Positions 22,754 to 31,619 are shown, counted from the first letter of the stretch. The stretch: DNA of 48,169 nucleotides from Bacteroidaceae bacterium (GCA_024401225.1 JAKSLM010000018.1:1-48169); one strand, 5' to 3'. The notes: generated by a model from the sequence alone, not told the origin. Numbers and translations are program-made.

Positions 22754-24850
22754 TTATTCCCCTAATGGAAACAACAGCTTGATGCCTATGTTGCGCCCTA
22801 TGTTGTTGATGCCATGGCGACCCGTTAGAGGGAATGTGTCAGCATATTTCAGACGGCTGAGATGCGACTGGTAGGCTGTGTTCATGAGGTTGGTTGCTGT
22901 GATGCCGACTGAACAGAGTTTGCGACCACCACGAAGATGGATGTCTGTGCCCACAGAGAGGTTCACGAGCGTATAGGCTGGTGTTGGCGTCTCAGTACCG
23001 CCTGCAGTCATCACGTGGTTCTGGCGGAAGTTGGTATCGACTTCGATTTCAGCAAAGAGGTCTCGAACTGCTTTCACGTTTAGCGGAATGTCGTAATGCA
23101 ATGTGGATAGCCAGCGTGGTGCAGGCGTGAAGGGCAAGTAGCCCTTCGACTGGCTCAGGACGGACTCTTGTGCATCGTTTGCATTCAGTTGTCGGGCATC
23201 AACATACGAAATGGCATTTTCGAAATGCAGATGACGGATTATGTGCCATATCAGACGCACTTCACCACCAAGCAGACGAGCATCGCCCGATGTGAACTGG
23301 TATGCAGGGATGTCGTCAACATTGTCCCCGGTACGGCTGAGATAGATGTAATTGCTGATGCGATTGGCAAAGAGAGCTACGGATGCAGAGAAATGTTCAG
23401 CAGAATAGTCCATGCCAAGGTCGAACTGCCAACTGTGCTCTGCCTTGAGGCTATGATTGCCAAGTTCGTAGCGGAAAGTGCCTTCATGCTCTCCATTGCT
23501 TCCTAGCTCGCTCATGTTTGGAGCGCGGAAACCATGCGAGATGTTAGCTTTCAGATCGAGGTGCTCACCCATGTTGAGGATTGCTCCAAGGCTTCCTGAC
23601 AAGGCACCGAAGTGGCGTCTGAAATCAGAGAAACGCTCTTCGCCTTCATCCTCCAAAGCCAAAGAGTGCAGACGGCGGTGGTCGTAGCGAAGTCCGCCGC
23701 TTAGGTGCAATCGCTCGAAGAATGTCTTGCAGACCGTACCGAAAACTCCCACATCAAAGAGGTTGTAGGCAGGAATCAGAAACTCATCACCAAGGTTTTC
23801 CGACTGCTGATACATACCACCTACACCAGCATTTATCTTCCATCCATTCCATTCCGGAGAGACGTAGCGAAGGTCGTAGTTCACAGTATGCAGACGGAAA
23901 TCGAGCCCACATTCATCTGCTTCTTCAAACTCCTGACGGCGATTCTGCTGATAGCCTACAATGGATTTCAGTTGGCCTTCTCCCAAACGGAAGGAGTTGT
24001 CAAGTACCGCCTTGTAGTGCTTCACTTGCTGGAAGGGGGAGGTAATAGTATAGGTGCGCGAACCTTCCTCATAGTCGTCCTCTACCTCCGTCATGCCAGG
24101 CGTTAGATGATAATATCCGAGCTTGAGGTGTGAATATCCCCAACCTTTGTTCATGCCAAGCATACCATTCAGGGCACGTTCGCGAAAACGGCTGTTGGAC
24201 ACATATCCATCCTTGGGAGCATTGTAGTCGTGCGCCCACTTCTGGCTCCATCGCCAGTTCCACACGAAGCCTTGCTGATTGCCAAGGAATGCGAGGGTGT
24301 AGTCAAACAGTCCATTGTTTGTTTGGTATTCCGTTCCTGCTTCTGCCCTCATTTCACCCATAGGCATCACGGGCGCATCGTGCATGATGATGACACCAGC
24401 CATGGCATCCGAACCGTACATCAGCGAAGCGGGACCTTTCAGTATCTCAACCGAATGGACTGCATTACCATCCACCTCTATGCCGTGTTCATCACCCCAT
24501 TGCTGTCCTTCCTGGCGCACTCCATCGTTCACCACAAGCACGCGATTGTAACCAAGGCCACGGATGACCGGCTTTGATATGCCGCTGCCAGTTGTCACTT
24601 GACTTACACCAGGTTGACGACTGATGGCATCAATGATATTTGTATTCTGATGTGTGCGTAGTGATGCGTTTGAAACTACGCTGACGGGAGCGGGTATCTC
24701 CCTGATGCGTGCGCTGCCAGTAACGCCAGTCACCACCACCTCGTCTAGGTGGGCACACGTATCTTGCTCTGCTTTCTGTCCACCAGCCACCAGTGCATGG
24801 GCGTATACGGACGAGCAGAGCAACAGGACGAAAAGTCTTATTGCTTTCAT
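22754..24850 (-). CDS. TonB-dependent outer-membrane receptor, probable metal or metal-chelate uptake
   Basis: A 698-residue receptor with a signal peptide (about 1-20). A TonB-box-like HLDEVVVTG starts at about 34. The plug domain follows (about 50-160, with IRGLGYNRVLVVNDGVRQEGQQWGD and VEILKGPASLMYGSDAMAGVI) and then a 22-strand barrel ending in an aromatic-poor LLFPLGE. Fold and length match the FepA/ZnuD-like group, not SusC glycan receptors. Directly upstream in the operon is a His/Cys-rich membrane protein, which favours a metal such as zinc, copper or iron; this is inferred. A 12-bp inverted repeat brackets the gap before its start. Confidence 0.85.
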   Translation of the reverse strand: MKAIRLFVLLLCSSVYAHALVAGGQKAEQDTCAHLDEVVVTGVTGSARIREIPAPVSVVSNASLRTHQNTNIIDAISRQPGVSQVTTGSGISKPVIRGLGYNRVLVVNDGVRQEGQQWGDEHGIEVDGNAVHSVEILKGPASLMYGSDAMAGVIIMHDAPVMPMGEMRAEAGTEYQTNNGLFDYTLAFLGNQQGFVWNWRWSQKWAHDYNAPKDGYVSNSRFRERALNGMLGMNKGWGYSHLKLGYYHLTPGMTEVEDDYEEGSRTYTITSPFQQVKHYKAVLDNSFRLGEGQLKSIVGYQQNRRQEFEEADECGLDFRLHTVNYDLRYVSPEWNGWKINAGVGGMYQQSENLGDEFLIPAYNLFDVGVFGTVCKTFFERLHLSGGLRYDHRRLHSLALEDEGEERFSDFRRHFGALSGSLGAILNMGEHLDLKANISHGFRAPNMSELGSNGEHEGTFRYELGNHSLKAEHSWQFDLGMDYSAEHFSASVALFANRISNYIYLSRTGDNVDDIPAYQFTSGDARLLGGEVRLIWHIIRHLHFENAISYVDARQLNANDAQESVLSQSKGYLPFTPAPRWLSTLHYDIPLNVKAVRDLFAEIEVDTNFRQNHVMTAGGTETPTPAYTLVNLSVGTDIHLRGGRKLCSVGITATNLMNTAYQSHLSRLKYADTFPLTGRHGINNIGRNIGIKLLFPLGE

Positions 24851-24858
24851 GTTCTTCT

Positions 24859-24946
24859 ATGTCTTTGATAAATATAACCACTGAGCGCAACTCATGGAGG
24901 AGGTACGCTCTAAAATAATTAATGTTTAATGGGATATCAAAGACAT
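24859..24946 (-). promoter_or_regulatory. Inverted repeat before TonB receptor, candidate structured RNA
   Basis: ATGTCTTTGATA (24859-24870) and its exact reverse complement (24935-24946) are 64 bp apart. Between them GAGCG (24883-24887) pairs with CGCTC (24906-24910). In the minus-strand transcript this gives an outer 12-bp stem ending 8 nt before the receptor ATG and an inner hairpin. The upstream arm overlaps the 3' end of the His/Cys-rich gene. Confidence 0.5.
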
Positions 24947-25284
24947 ATTGGAGGCCCACGCAGGAGTGTTGTGCGCTTTGTACGGTAAACGACGCATGCC
25001 GTCCACTTCACAAAGTCGCGATGAAGCACAATCGCCATGGCAGCGAGTGCTATAACTTCTGCGGTAAGATAAGATGTAGAAAGGAAACTACAAAATAAGC
25101 AGTCACCATGTGAAAATCCACCCTCGGTGATGTGCCCACCGTGTCGCACATGACTGATACAGTCTTGACATACGAAGTCCTCACCCTCATGCTCATGCAC
25201 GTGGAGTACGCTTGCTGAGAGTATCGACAGATACACTACCAGCAAGAGGCGTCCTATCCAGAGTCTTCGTATGTCGAGTTTCAT
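24937..25284 (-). CDS. Small His/Cys-rich membrane protein
   Basis: A 115-residue protein not firmly assigned. An N-terminal hydrophobic segment (about 10-27) leads into HVHEHEGEDFVCQDC, HVRHGGH and GDCLFC: eight histidines and two CxxC pairs within about 50 residues, a plausible metal-binding loop. A second hydrophobic helix follows (about 70-90). The C-terminus ends in LLRGPPICL, reminiscent of the RAPP-like ends of DUF2946 proteins. It is 86 bp upstream of the TonB receptor, in the same direction and 62 bp after the esterase gene. It may bind or sense the metal handled by the receptor; this is inferred. Confidence 0.65.
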   Translation of the reverse strand: MKLDIRRLWIGRLLLVVYLSILSASVLHVHEHEGEDFVCQDCISHVRHGGHITEGGFSHGDCLFCSFLSTSYLTAEVIALAAMAIVLHRDFVKWTACVVYRTKRTTLLRGPPICL

Positions 25285-25346
25285 TCCTATTTTGATGGGA
25301 TGCTTTCCCTTAGTCCTTCAGTTTTATTGTCCTCGCGTTGCGTTTC

Positions 25347-26489
25347 CTATTTGAATATTCTTTGTACGTAGTCGTGGAGTGACTTGCGCCACACTTGCCA
25401 TTCATGGTCGCCAGGGAAGGTGTTGAACACGATGTTGAGCCCTTGCGATTTCATTGATTCTACGGCCTTGGTAGTTGGAGTGATGCGTGGATCGTCAGTT
25501 CCTACGGAGATGTAGAGAGTCTGGAGGTCGCGATTGTACTTGGCTGCATTGCTGATGAGTCCAGGCAATGCACTCTCGGCATCGAATGCCTTTGCCTCGC
25601 GGATGCCTCCGAACACTCCGGTGCTGAAGATGCCAAGGTGTGAGAAGAGCTCAGTGTGCTGCAGACCGCCAAAGAATGTCTGACCACCTCCCATTGAGAG
25701 TCCTGCAAGAGCACGACCATGGCGATCGGTCTGTACGCGGAAGTTCTTTTCGATGAATGGTATGAGGTACTGAGTGAGTTCTTGCTCAAATGGTTTCATG
25801 CCCTGAACCGAATAGCCGAAAGGCGAACCTGGGATGTTGAACGTTCCGTTAGCCATGACGATAATCATCTCCTTTGCCTTGCCCTCGGCGATGAGGTTGT
25901 CGAGTATGTAGTTGGTCTTGCCTTGATTGATCCATCCCGTTTCATCCTCGCCTCCTCCGTGCTGAAGGTAGAGCACAGGGTAGCTACGCTTGCTCTGGTC
26001 GTAGCTGGCAGGGGTGTAAACCCACACTCCGATGCGCTGTTTGCGAACAGGAGAGTAGTACTCGGTCTGATGTACCTTGCCGTGTGGCACATCCTTGCAG
26101 TCGTAGAATGTGCAGTCCTTCTCCGGGATATCGATGGCACTTGTCATGCGACCGCATCCGAAGTAACTGCGACTTGCAGGGTCGGACACATCAAGACCTC
26201 CGATGGTGAACCAGTAGTAATGGAAACCCTCCACGAGAGGTTTGGTATGTGCCATCCATGTGCCGTCGTCCTGGCGGGTGAATCGGCAGTTAGGATCGAG
26301 CGACACTTTCCATGAGCTTGCATCGTCGGTGCGAACGCGGAACAGAACGCTGTTGTCGCTGAGAATGCGAGGGTAGGAGTTGCCGATATTGGTTGATGGG
26401 ATGACGTATGGCTGCTGATCAGCCTGTGCCCACGACTGTAGACTAACTGTCAGTATGAGCGAGATGATGAAGGTTCGGAGTAAGTGCAT
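25347..26489 (-). CDS. Exported CE1-type esterase with N-terminal E-set domain
   Basis: A 380-residue secreted alpha/beta-hydrolase. The signal peptide is about 1-22 (QSWAQA). An immunoglobulin-like E-set/CBM48-type domain (about 35-115) precedes the catalytic domain (about 135-380). The catalytic serine S265 sits in GLSMGG; D332 or D333 and H362 (GDHEW) complete the likely triad, and LYLQHGGGEDE marks the oxyanion region. The arrangement matches esterases of the feruloyl/acetyl xylan type (CE1) found with hemicellulose systems, and a GH43 gene lies 1 kb away. The exact ester is unknown. It has its own promoter and could be cotranscribed with the next two genes. Confidence 0.85.
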   Translation of the reverse strand: MHLLRTFIISLILTVSLQSWAQADQQPYVIPSTNIGNSYPRILSDNSVLFRVRTDDASSWKVSLDPNCRFTRQDDGTWMAHTKPLVEGFHYYWFTIGGLDVSDPASRSYFGCGRMTSAIDIPEKDCTFYDCKDVPHGKVHQTEYYSPVRKQRIGVWVYTPASYDQSKRSYPVLYLQHGGGEDETGWINQGKTNYILDNLIAEGKAKEMIIVMANGTFNIPGSPFGYSVQGMKPFEQELTQYLIPFIEKNFRVQTDRHGRALAGLSMGGGQTFFGGLQHTELFSHLGIFSTGVFGGIREAKAFDAESALPGLISNAAKYNRDLQTLYISVGTDDPRITPTTKAVESMKSQGLNIVFNTFPGDHEWQVWRKSLHDYVQRIFK

Positions 26490-26521
26490 GGTTTATTGTG
26501 AATAAATTGTGATTCGTGCTG

Positions 26522-26551
26522 CAAAGATAGTGAATAAAACACAAAAAACAA
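26522..26551 (-). promoter_or_regulatory. Promoter of esterase gene
   Basis: On the minus strand TTG (26549-26551), 19 nt, then TATCTTTG (26522-26529), 32 bp before the ATG. It is divergent from the flavodoxin promoter. Confidence 0.65.
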
Positions 26552-26560
26552 TGTCTGCGG

Positions 26561-26591
26561 TTGCTTTTTGTTAAACATTTATGTATATTTG
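26561..26591 (+). promoter_or_regulatory. Promoter of flavodoxin lipoprotein gene
   Basis: TTG (26561-26563), 20 nt, then TATATTTG (26584-26591), 33 bp before the ATG at 26625. A good Bacteroidetes promoter. Confidence 0.65.
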
Positions 26592-26624
26592 CAGTCGAAA
26601 TCCATAATTCACTAAAACATTTCA

Positions 26625-27464
26625 ATGACTATGATTAAGAAAATGCTTGCTGTAGCAATTGCAGCACTTGCGTTGGTGGCTTGCACTTCGCAGAAAAAGA
26701 CTGAAGATGCACCTGAGCAGAAGGTGCTCGTACTTTACTATTCCCAGACAGGAGCAACCAAGACCGTGGCTGAGGAGATCCAGAAGCAGCTTGGTGCCGA
26801 CATTGAGGCTATCGAGGTCGAGGAGGCTTACGATGGCGACTTCGGACAGACCATTGAGCGCTGCCAGAAGGAGATGGCCGAAGGCGTGACTCCTGCTCTA
26901 AAGGAGATGAAGGTGAACGTGGAGGACTACGATGTTATCTTCCTCGGCTATCCAGTATGGTTCGGCACTTATGCTTTGCCTATCGCAACTTTGGTGAAGG
27001 ACGTGACTTTCGAGGGTAAGAAGGTGGTTCCTTTCTGCACGTTTGGCAGCGGAGGCCTTGGCGCTTCTACAGCAAACCTCAGGACTGCCCTTCCAAAGGC
27101 AGAGGTTCTCGATGGCTACGGAGTTCGCAATGCTCGTATCAAGGCTGTTGAGGCTGAGGTGGCACGATTCCTTATCGAACAGGGCTACAAGGAGGGCGAG
27201 ATCGAAGCTCTTCCTGCATTCATGGAACAGCATCCTGTGAGCGAGGAGGAAGCAGCCATCTTCGACCAGGCTTGCAGCGACTATCAGTATCCTCTCGGCA
27301 CTCCAGTCACCGTTGCAGGACGCACCACATCGACTTCGACCGACTACCTCTACACCGCAGTAAGCAAGAACCAGGCTGGTGAGGAGCAGACCTCATCCAT
27401 CATGGTGACTGTAAGCAAGGAAGAGGGCGCTAAGCCTGAGTTCACCTGGGTGGAAAGAAACTAA
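26625..27464 (+). CDS. Flavodoxin-fold lipoprotein
   Basis: A 279-residue protein. An N-terminal signal peptide carries a lipobox (ALVACTS, C20). A flavodoxin domain follows (about 33-185): VLVLYYSQTGATKTVAEEI is the FMN phosphate loop, and FLGYPVWFGTYALP and TFGSGGLG line the flavin site. A C-terminal part of about 80 residues (200-279, beta-rich, ending FTWVERN) is not part of ordinary flavodoxins. The start may be 26625 or the second ATG at 26631. Flavodoxins are usually cytosolic, so a lipoprotein version suggests a periplasmic redox role or a repurposed fold. The neighbouring genes do not explain it. Confidence 0.8.
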   Translation: MTMIKKMLAVAIAALALVACTSQKKTEDAPEQKVLVLYYSQTGATKTVAEEIQKQLGADIEAIEVEEAYDGDFGQTIERCQKEMAEGVTPALKEMKVNVEDYDVIFLGYPVWFGTYALPIATLVKDVTFEGKKVVPFCTFGSGGLGASTANLRTALPKAEVLDGYGVRNARIKAVEAEVARFLIEQGYKEGEIEALPAFMEQHPVSEEEAAIFDQACSDYQYPLGTPVTVAGRTTSTSTDYLYTAVSKNQAGEEQTSSIMVTVSKEEGAKPEFTWVERN

Positions 27465-27515
27465 GTATATAGAGGGTGACCATAGGTGTTGCAAGGAGCC
27501 CCCCCTGCTTCTTAC

Positions 27516-29150
27516 TTACCTTATGATAAAGTCGTACAATTCGCAGAGCGACTTGTCGGGAGTAGCCGACTCAAACACGAAGTAGAGTGCCTGCTTGCCC
27601 TTCAGGTTCTGCCAACCATGGAGTGGAACGTCGATCGTTGTGGCTCTCTGAGGCATGTTGGCATTGAGGCTGAAGGTGCCGATGGGCGATGCTCCGTCCT
27701 TCTCGGAAGGGGCACCAAGCAGTACCTTGACGGTGCCGTCTACGCCCTGTGGTTTGAGGTTGATGGCAAGAGTGTAGTTCTGCTTCTTGTTGAGCTTGCT
27801 CATGTTGAAATACTTGAAACCTACCGTTGAGCCTGCTGTGTTGTTGATCACAGGGCAGATTGGTTCCTTGAGGGTGTAGGCAGTCTGTTCCTCGCCTCCA
27901 GCGATGCGGGTAGGGTGGATGAAGGATCCGAAGAATGTGTTGTTAGGCCAGTCGTGAGTGGCAGGCTTAGGTCCTGTGTAGTAGCAAGCCCAGCCTGCTG
28001 CCGTGCGGTGGAGAGGATTGAGTCCTTCGGTCATGAAGCCTTCGGATGTGTATTCGCCTTCGGAGATGAATACCTTGCCTCCCTTGCCCTTCTCCACACG
28101 GACCGTGATAGGAGCAACCATTGCCTGGCGAGAGTACTCATCGAGACCACACTGGCGATGGTAGAATACGTACCACTGGCCGTTGATCTGGCAGATGCTG
28201 CCGTGAGTGTTGCCATCAGGATGGGCGGTAGGTGCCGACTTGCCGTTGGCATCGGTAGCAATGGCACGTCCGTCGATGATGGTTCCTCCGTAGGTGAATG
28301 GACCCATTGGATTGTCGCTGTAGGCATAGGCGAGAGTATAGTTGCTGGCTGGCAGACCTTTCTCACCGTCCTTTGTGAAGCGGCTGTAGATGAATACGTA
28401 CTTGTCCTCAATCTTACGCATTGATGATGCCTCAAAGAAACTGAATATGCCATCGTCGTAACGACCGGAGATCATGTCCTTGATGATCTCGGTGCCAGGC
28501 TTGACGGTTGCCATGGTGGCAGGATCGAACTCGGCACAGTATGACTTCTCAAATCCCCAGTAACCGTACACGCGACCATCATCGTCAACAAAGACTGCTG
28601 GGTCGAACTCGAGCACACCATCGGTGCGGGTTGGATTGGTCTTACTCCAGTTGATAACCTTGAATGGACCGTCAGGACGGTCGCTCTTGGCTACCATGCC
28701 GTTGCGTCCGCCAGCCTGATTGTTAGGGTAGAGGTAGTACTCCTTCTTTCCGTCAGGACCAATCTTCATTGTGACATCGGGAGCATACAGCACATCGGCC
28801 TTGAGTTCGGCATCGAGAGGACGGCCGTCAGGACCAAGTTCCGACTTGAAGATGACGCCATCGTAGCGCCACTCGGAGAGGTTGTTGACCGATGCCGACC
28901 AAACGACCTGTTCGCGTCCGCAGTACTCCTTGATAAGGGAGTCGTGCGAACCATAGATGTAGACGCGATACTCGCCTGGCTTGTCGGGATCTTCAAATAC
29001 GTATGGCTCCCCGTCTGGTATGTATTCCCAAAGAGGAAGGTATGGATTCTGTGCCTTGACGTGCGATGTGAGGCATGGGGTGAATAGGAGTAGGAGCAAG
29101 GCAGCGATGCTGCGGGATGCTACTCGTGGGAGGGTGGTGCTTAGTCTCAT
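27516..29150 (-). CDS. Secreted glycoside hydrolase family 43 enzyme with C-terminal CBM6-like domain
   Basis: A 544-residue exported enzyme. The signal peptide is about 1-34 (HVKAQ). The five-bladed beta-propeller of GH43 covers about 38-370: base D46 in PDGEPY, GSHD (67-70), D183 in EFDPAVF and acid E240 in FFEASS. The family acts on arabinan, xylan or galactan side chains. The C-terminal 130 residues look like a CBM6-type beta-sandwich (FKYFNM to LYDFIIR). The start at 29150 puts the signal peptide at the N-terminus; an upstream TTG in frame adds no useful sequence. With the GH30 and CE1 enzymes nearby it points to plant cell-wall glycan use, but there is no susCD pair in the window. Confidence 0.88.
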   Translation of the reverse strand: MRLSTTLPRVASRSIAALLLLLFTPCLTSHVKAQNPYLPLWEYIPDGEPYVFEDPDKPGEYRVYIYGSHDSLIKEYCGREQVVWSASVNNLSEWRYDGVIFKSELGPDGRPLDAELKADVLYAPDVTMKIGPDGKKEYYLYPNNQAGGRNGMVAKSDRPDGPFKVINWSKTNPTRTDGVLEFDPAVFVDDDGRVYGYWGFEKSYCAEFDPATMATVKPGTEIIKDMISGRYDDGIFSFFEASSMRKIEDKYVFIYSRFTKDGEKGLPASNYTLAYAYSDNPMGPFTYGGTIIDGRAIATDANGKSAPTAHPDGNTHGSICQINGQWYVFYHRQCGLDEYSRQAMVAPITVRVEKGKGGKVFISEGEYTSEGFMTEGLNPLHRTAAGWACYYTGPKPATHDWPNNTFFGSFIHPTRIAGGEEQTAYTLKEPICPVINNTAGSTVGFKYFNMSKLNKKQNYTLAINLKPQGVDGTVKVLLGAPSEKDGASPIGTFSLNANMPQRATTIDVPLHGWQNLKGKQALYFVFESATPDKSLCELYDFIIR

Positions 29151-29269
29151 TTTTACTTGTTGTTTTAGTGATTGTAGGACAAAAATCGCCAATATTTTTC
29201 ATTTTACCAAATGTTTCCGTTAAAAATGCCTCTTTTTTAACACTTTTACCATATACCATTTGACATTCG

Positions 29270-29301
29270 TTTGCGTATTACAATAAAAAGGTGTATCTTT
29301 G
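29270..29301 (+). promoter_or_regulatory. Promoter of dsbD operon
   Basis: TTTG (29270-29273), 20 nt, then TATCTTTG (29294-29301): a full match to the Bacteroidetes consensus. The dsbD ATG is 223 bp downstream, leaving an unusually long leader. Confidence 0.7.
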
Positions 29302-29349
29302 TGCACAAAATATAATAACACTCTACAAGTTTTCGCATGCTCAACTTGT

Positions 29350-29472
29350 AAGTGAAGAACGAAGAGTGAAGAGTGAAGAATGGGAATACGCACACTCATT
29401 ACTCTTCATTTAGAGGAGAATTATAAGCCGTGCAATTTGCATTCTTCACTCTTCGTTCTTCACTCTTCACTT
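29350..29472. repeat. Long imperfect inverted repeat in dsbD leader
   Basis: Arms of 33 nt (29350-29382 and 29440-29472) are reverse complements except for four positions, two AC/GT swaps. Each arm is built of GAAGA(G/A)T-type heptamers. Flanking CAAG...TTCGCA-like segments (around 29330 and 29490) also pair partly, extending the structure. This resembles the GAAGAGTGAAGA-type intergenic repeats or MITE-like elements I associate with Bacteroidales. Confidence 0.7.
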
Positions 29473-29524
29473 TCAACGAGAGCAGGTTGGAAACTTGCGA
29501 AAGTTGAATAATACTCGATAATCA

Positions 29525-31609
29525 ATGAAAAAACTATTTTCCATTCTTTTGGCGCTCCTTTGCATGGGAGTAGCAAATGCCCAGTTCGAAAATCCTGTGA
29601 AGGTGACGACCACCATCAAGGAGACTTCGGCAACTGAAGCCGTGATTACATTCCAGGCATCGATCGATGCTGGATGGCACATGTACAGTACTCAGGTGGT
29701 GCCTGACGGCCCTACACCTTGTACCATCACCTTTGAAAAAATGTCCGGAGCTAAGGCTGACGGTCCGCTCAAGACAGGTTCTGCTCCTATCAAGCATTTT
29801 GAGGATATGTTTGATGCCGATGTGTACTATTTCGAGAAGTCGGCAACATTCACTCAGAAGGTCAAGTTGCTCGGCGGAAAGTACGAGGTGGAAGGCTATC
29901 TCCAGTATGGTGCCTGCAACGACATGAACTGTATTCCTCCTACATCGGTCGACTTCAGTTTCAAGGGCGAGGTGGCTGCACCAAAGGATGAACCTAAGAA
30001 GGAAGATGTGAAGGATGAGCCAGTAGAGGAATCTGCTCCAGTAGTGGAGGAAGTGCCTGACACAATAACTGCTGACACAGCGATAGTAGCAGAGGCAGGA
30101 ACTCCTGTTGAGGGACTCTGGGCTCCAGTCATCGATAAACTTCGTGCATTCGATGAGGGTGGTAACGCAAATGCTACCGACAATCCATTGTGGTACATCT
30201 TCATCCTTGGATTCCTCGGCGGACTTGTGGCTCTCGTCACTCCATGTGTCTGGCCTATCATCCCAATGACGGTAAGCTTCTTCCTCAAGAAGGGTACGAC
30301 AAAGAAGTCGACTCCTGAGGAGATTGCAGCTGCAAAGAAGCGCGGTGTGCGCGATGCCATTCTCTATGGCTTGAGCATCGTGGTAATATATGTGGCGCTC
30401 GGATTGATCGTGACAGGTCTCTTCGGCGCAAGTGCACTCAACAACCTTGCTACAAATGCATTCTTCAACATCGTGTTCTTCCTGATGCTTCTCCTCTTCG
30501 GAGCAAGCTTCATCGGAGGATTTGAGATAACCCTGCCTTCGAAGTTTACTAATGCTGTCGACAATAAGGCTAACAGCACTACTGGATTGCTCAGCATCTT
30601 CCTTATGGCGTTCACACTGGTACTCGTCAGCTTCTCTTGTACTGGTCCTATCATCGGATTCCTCCTCGTGGAGATGGTGACAAGCAACATCGTGGGTCCT
30701 ACAGTTGGTATGCTTGGATTCGCAATCGCTCTTGCATTGCCATTCACACTCTTTGCTCTCTTCCCAACAATGCTGAAGTCGACTCCTAAGAGCGGCAACT
30801 GGATGAATGTGGTGAAGGTGACTCTCGGCTTCGTCGAACTTGCGTTCTCGCTCAAGTTCTTCTCAGTAGCCGACCTCGCTTACGGTTGGGGACTCCTCGA
30901 TCGTGAGACATTCCTCGCCCTCTGGATTGCACTCTTTGCTCTGCTCGGTGCTTACCTTATCGGTTGGATCCGATTCCCACACGATGAGGATGAATACGAT
31001 GATGAGGGCAATGTGGTGGTAAACCAGAAGACAAGCGTGCCTCGCTTCTTCATGTCGCTCATCGCATTTGCCTTTGCCATGTATATGGTTCCAGGTCTCT
31101 GGGGAGCACCTCTCAAGGCTGTCAGCGCTTTCGCTCCACCAATGAAGACTCAGGACTTCAATCTCGTGGAGGAACAGGAGGTGAAGCCTATGTTCATGGA
31201 CTACGAAGAGGGTATGAAGTATGCTGCTGCTCACAATATGCCAGTGATGATCGACTTTACAGGCTACGGATGTGTGAACTGCCGAAAGATGGAGGCTGCT
31301 GTGTTTGTTGACCAGACTGTGGCTGACATCATGACTAATGACTACGTGCTCATCCAGCTTTATGTGGACGAGAAGACTAAGCTCGCAGAGCCAATCGAAG
31401 TGAACGATAACGGACAGACTCGCAAACTCCGCACCATTGGTGACAAGTGGAGCTATCTGCAGTCGAGCAAGTTTGGCGCAACAGCTCAGCCATTCTATGT
31501 GCTCCTTGACAACGAGGGCAATCCACTTGAGAAGTCATATTCGTACGATGAGGATGTAGCTAAGTATCTCGAATGGTTGAGAGGTGGTTTGAATGCTTAC
31601 AAGAAATAA
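29525..31609 (+). CDS. dsbD: Thiol:disulfide interchange protein DsbD
   Basis: Carries electrons from cytosolic thioredoxin across the inner membrane to periplasmic thiol partners. The 694-residue protein has a signal peptide (ending VANAQ), an N-terminal alpha domain with YGACNDMNC, and a Pro/Glu-rich linker (about 150-185). A membrane domain of about eight helices follows (about 215-525) with the two redox cysteines in VTPCVWP and FSCTGP. A C-terminal thioredoxin domain carries C583-V-N-C586 in GYGCVNCRK. All three cysteine pairs of DsbD are present, so it should be complete. The HerA-like ATPase gene follows after 10 bp and a desulfidase gene after that, probably one operon. Confidence 0.94.
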   Translation: MKKLFSILLALLCMGVANAQFENPVKVTTTIKETSATEAVITFQASIDAGWHMYSTQVVPDGPTPCTITFEKMSGAKADGPLKTGSAPIKHFEDMFDADVYYFEKSATFTQKVKLLGGKYEVEGYLQYGACNDMNCIPPTSVDFSFKGEVAAPKDEPKKEDVKDEPVEESAPVVEEVPDTITADTAIVAEAGTPVEGLWAPVIDKLRAFDEGGNANATDNPLWYIFILGFLGGLVALVTPCVWPIIPMTVSFFLKKGTTKKSTPEEIAAAKKRGVRDAILYGLSIVVIYVALGLIVTGLFGASALNNLATNAFFNIVFFLMLLLFGASFIGGFEITLPSKFTNAVDNKANSTTGLLSIFLMAFTLVLVSFSCTGPIIGFLLVEMVTSNIVGPTVGMLGFAIALALPFTLFALFPTMLKSTPKSGNWMNVVKVTLGFVELAFSLKFFSVADLAYGWGLLDRETFLALWIALFALLGAYLIGWIRFPHDEDEYDDEGNVVVNQKTSVPRFFMSLIAFAFAMYMVPGLWGAPLKAVSAFAPPMKTQDFNLVEEQEVKPMFMDYEEGMKYAAAHNMPVMIDFTGYGCVNCRKMEAAVFVDQTVADIMTNDYVLIQLYVDEKTKLAEPIEVNDNGQTRKLRTIGDKWSYLQSSKFGATAQPFYVLLDNEGNPLEKSYSYDEDVAKYLEWLRGGLNAYKK

Positions 31610-31619
31610 TTGAAAGCGT

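Larger units (their letters stand above)
29151..29524. other. Divergent 374-bp region, GH43 / dsbD
   Basis: Holds the dsbD promoter (29270-29301) and, in the roughly 220-nt leader between it and the start codon, a long imperfect inverted repeat (29350-29472). No clear promoter is seen for the GH43 gene and no credible open frame is present. Confidence 0.65.

Noticed and set aside
24859-24946. Simple intrinsic terminator between the His/Cys-rich gene and the TonB receptor
   Set aside because: The loop would be 64 nt and no T-run follows on the transcript, so a regulatory structure is more likely than termination.
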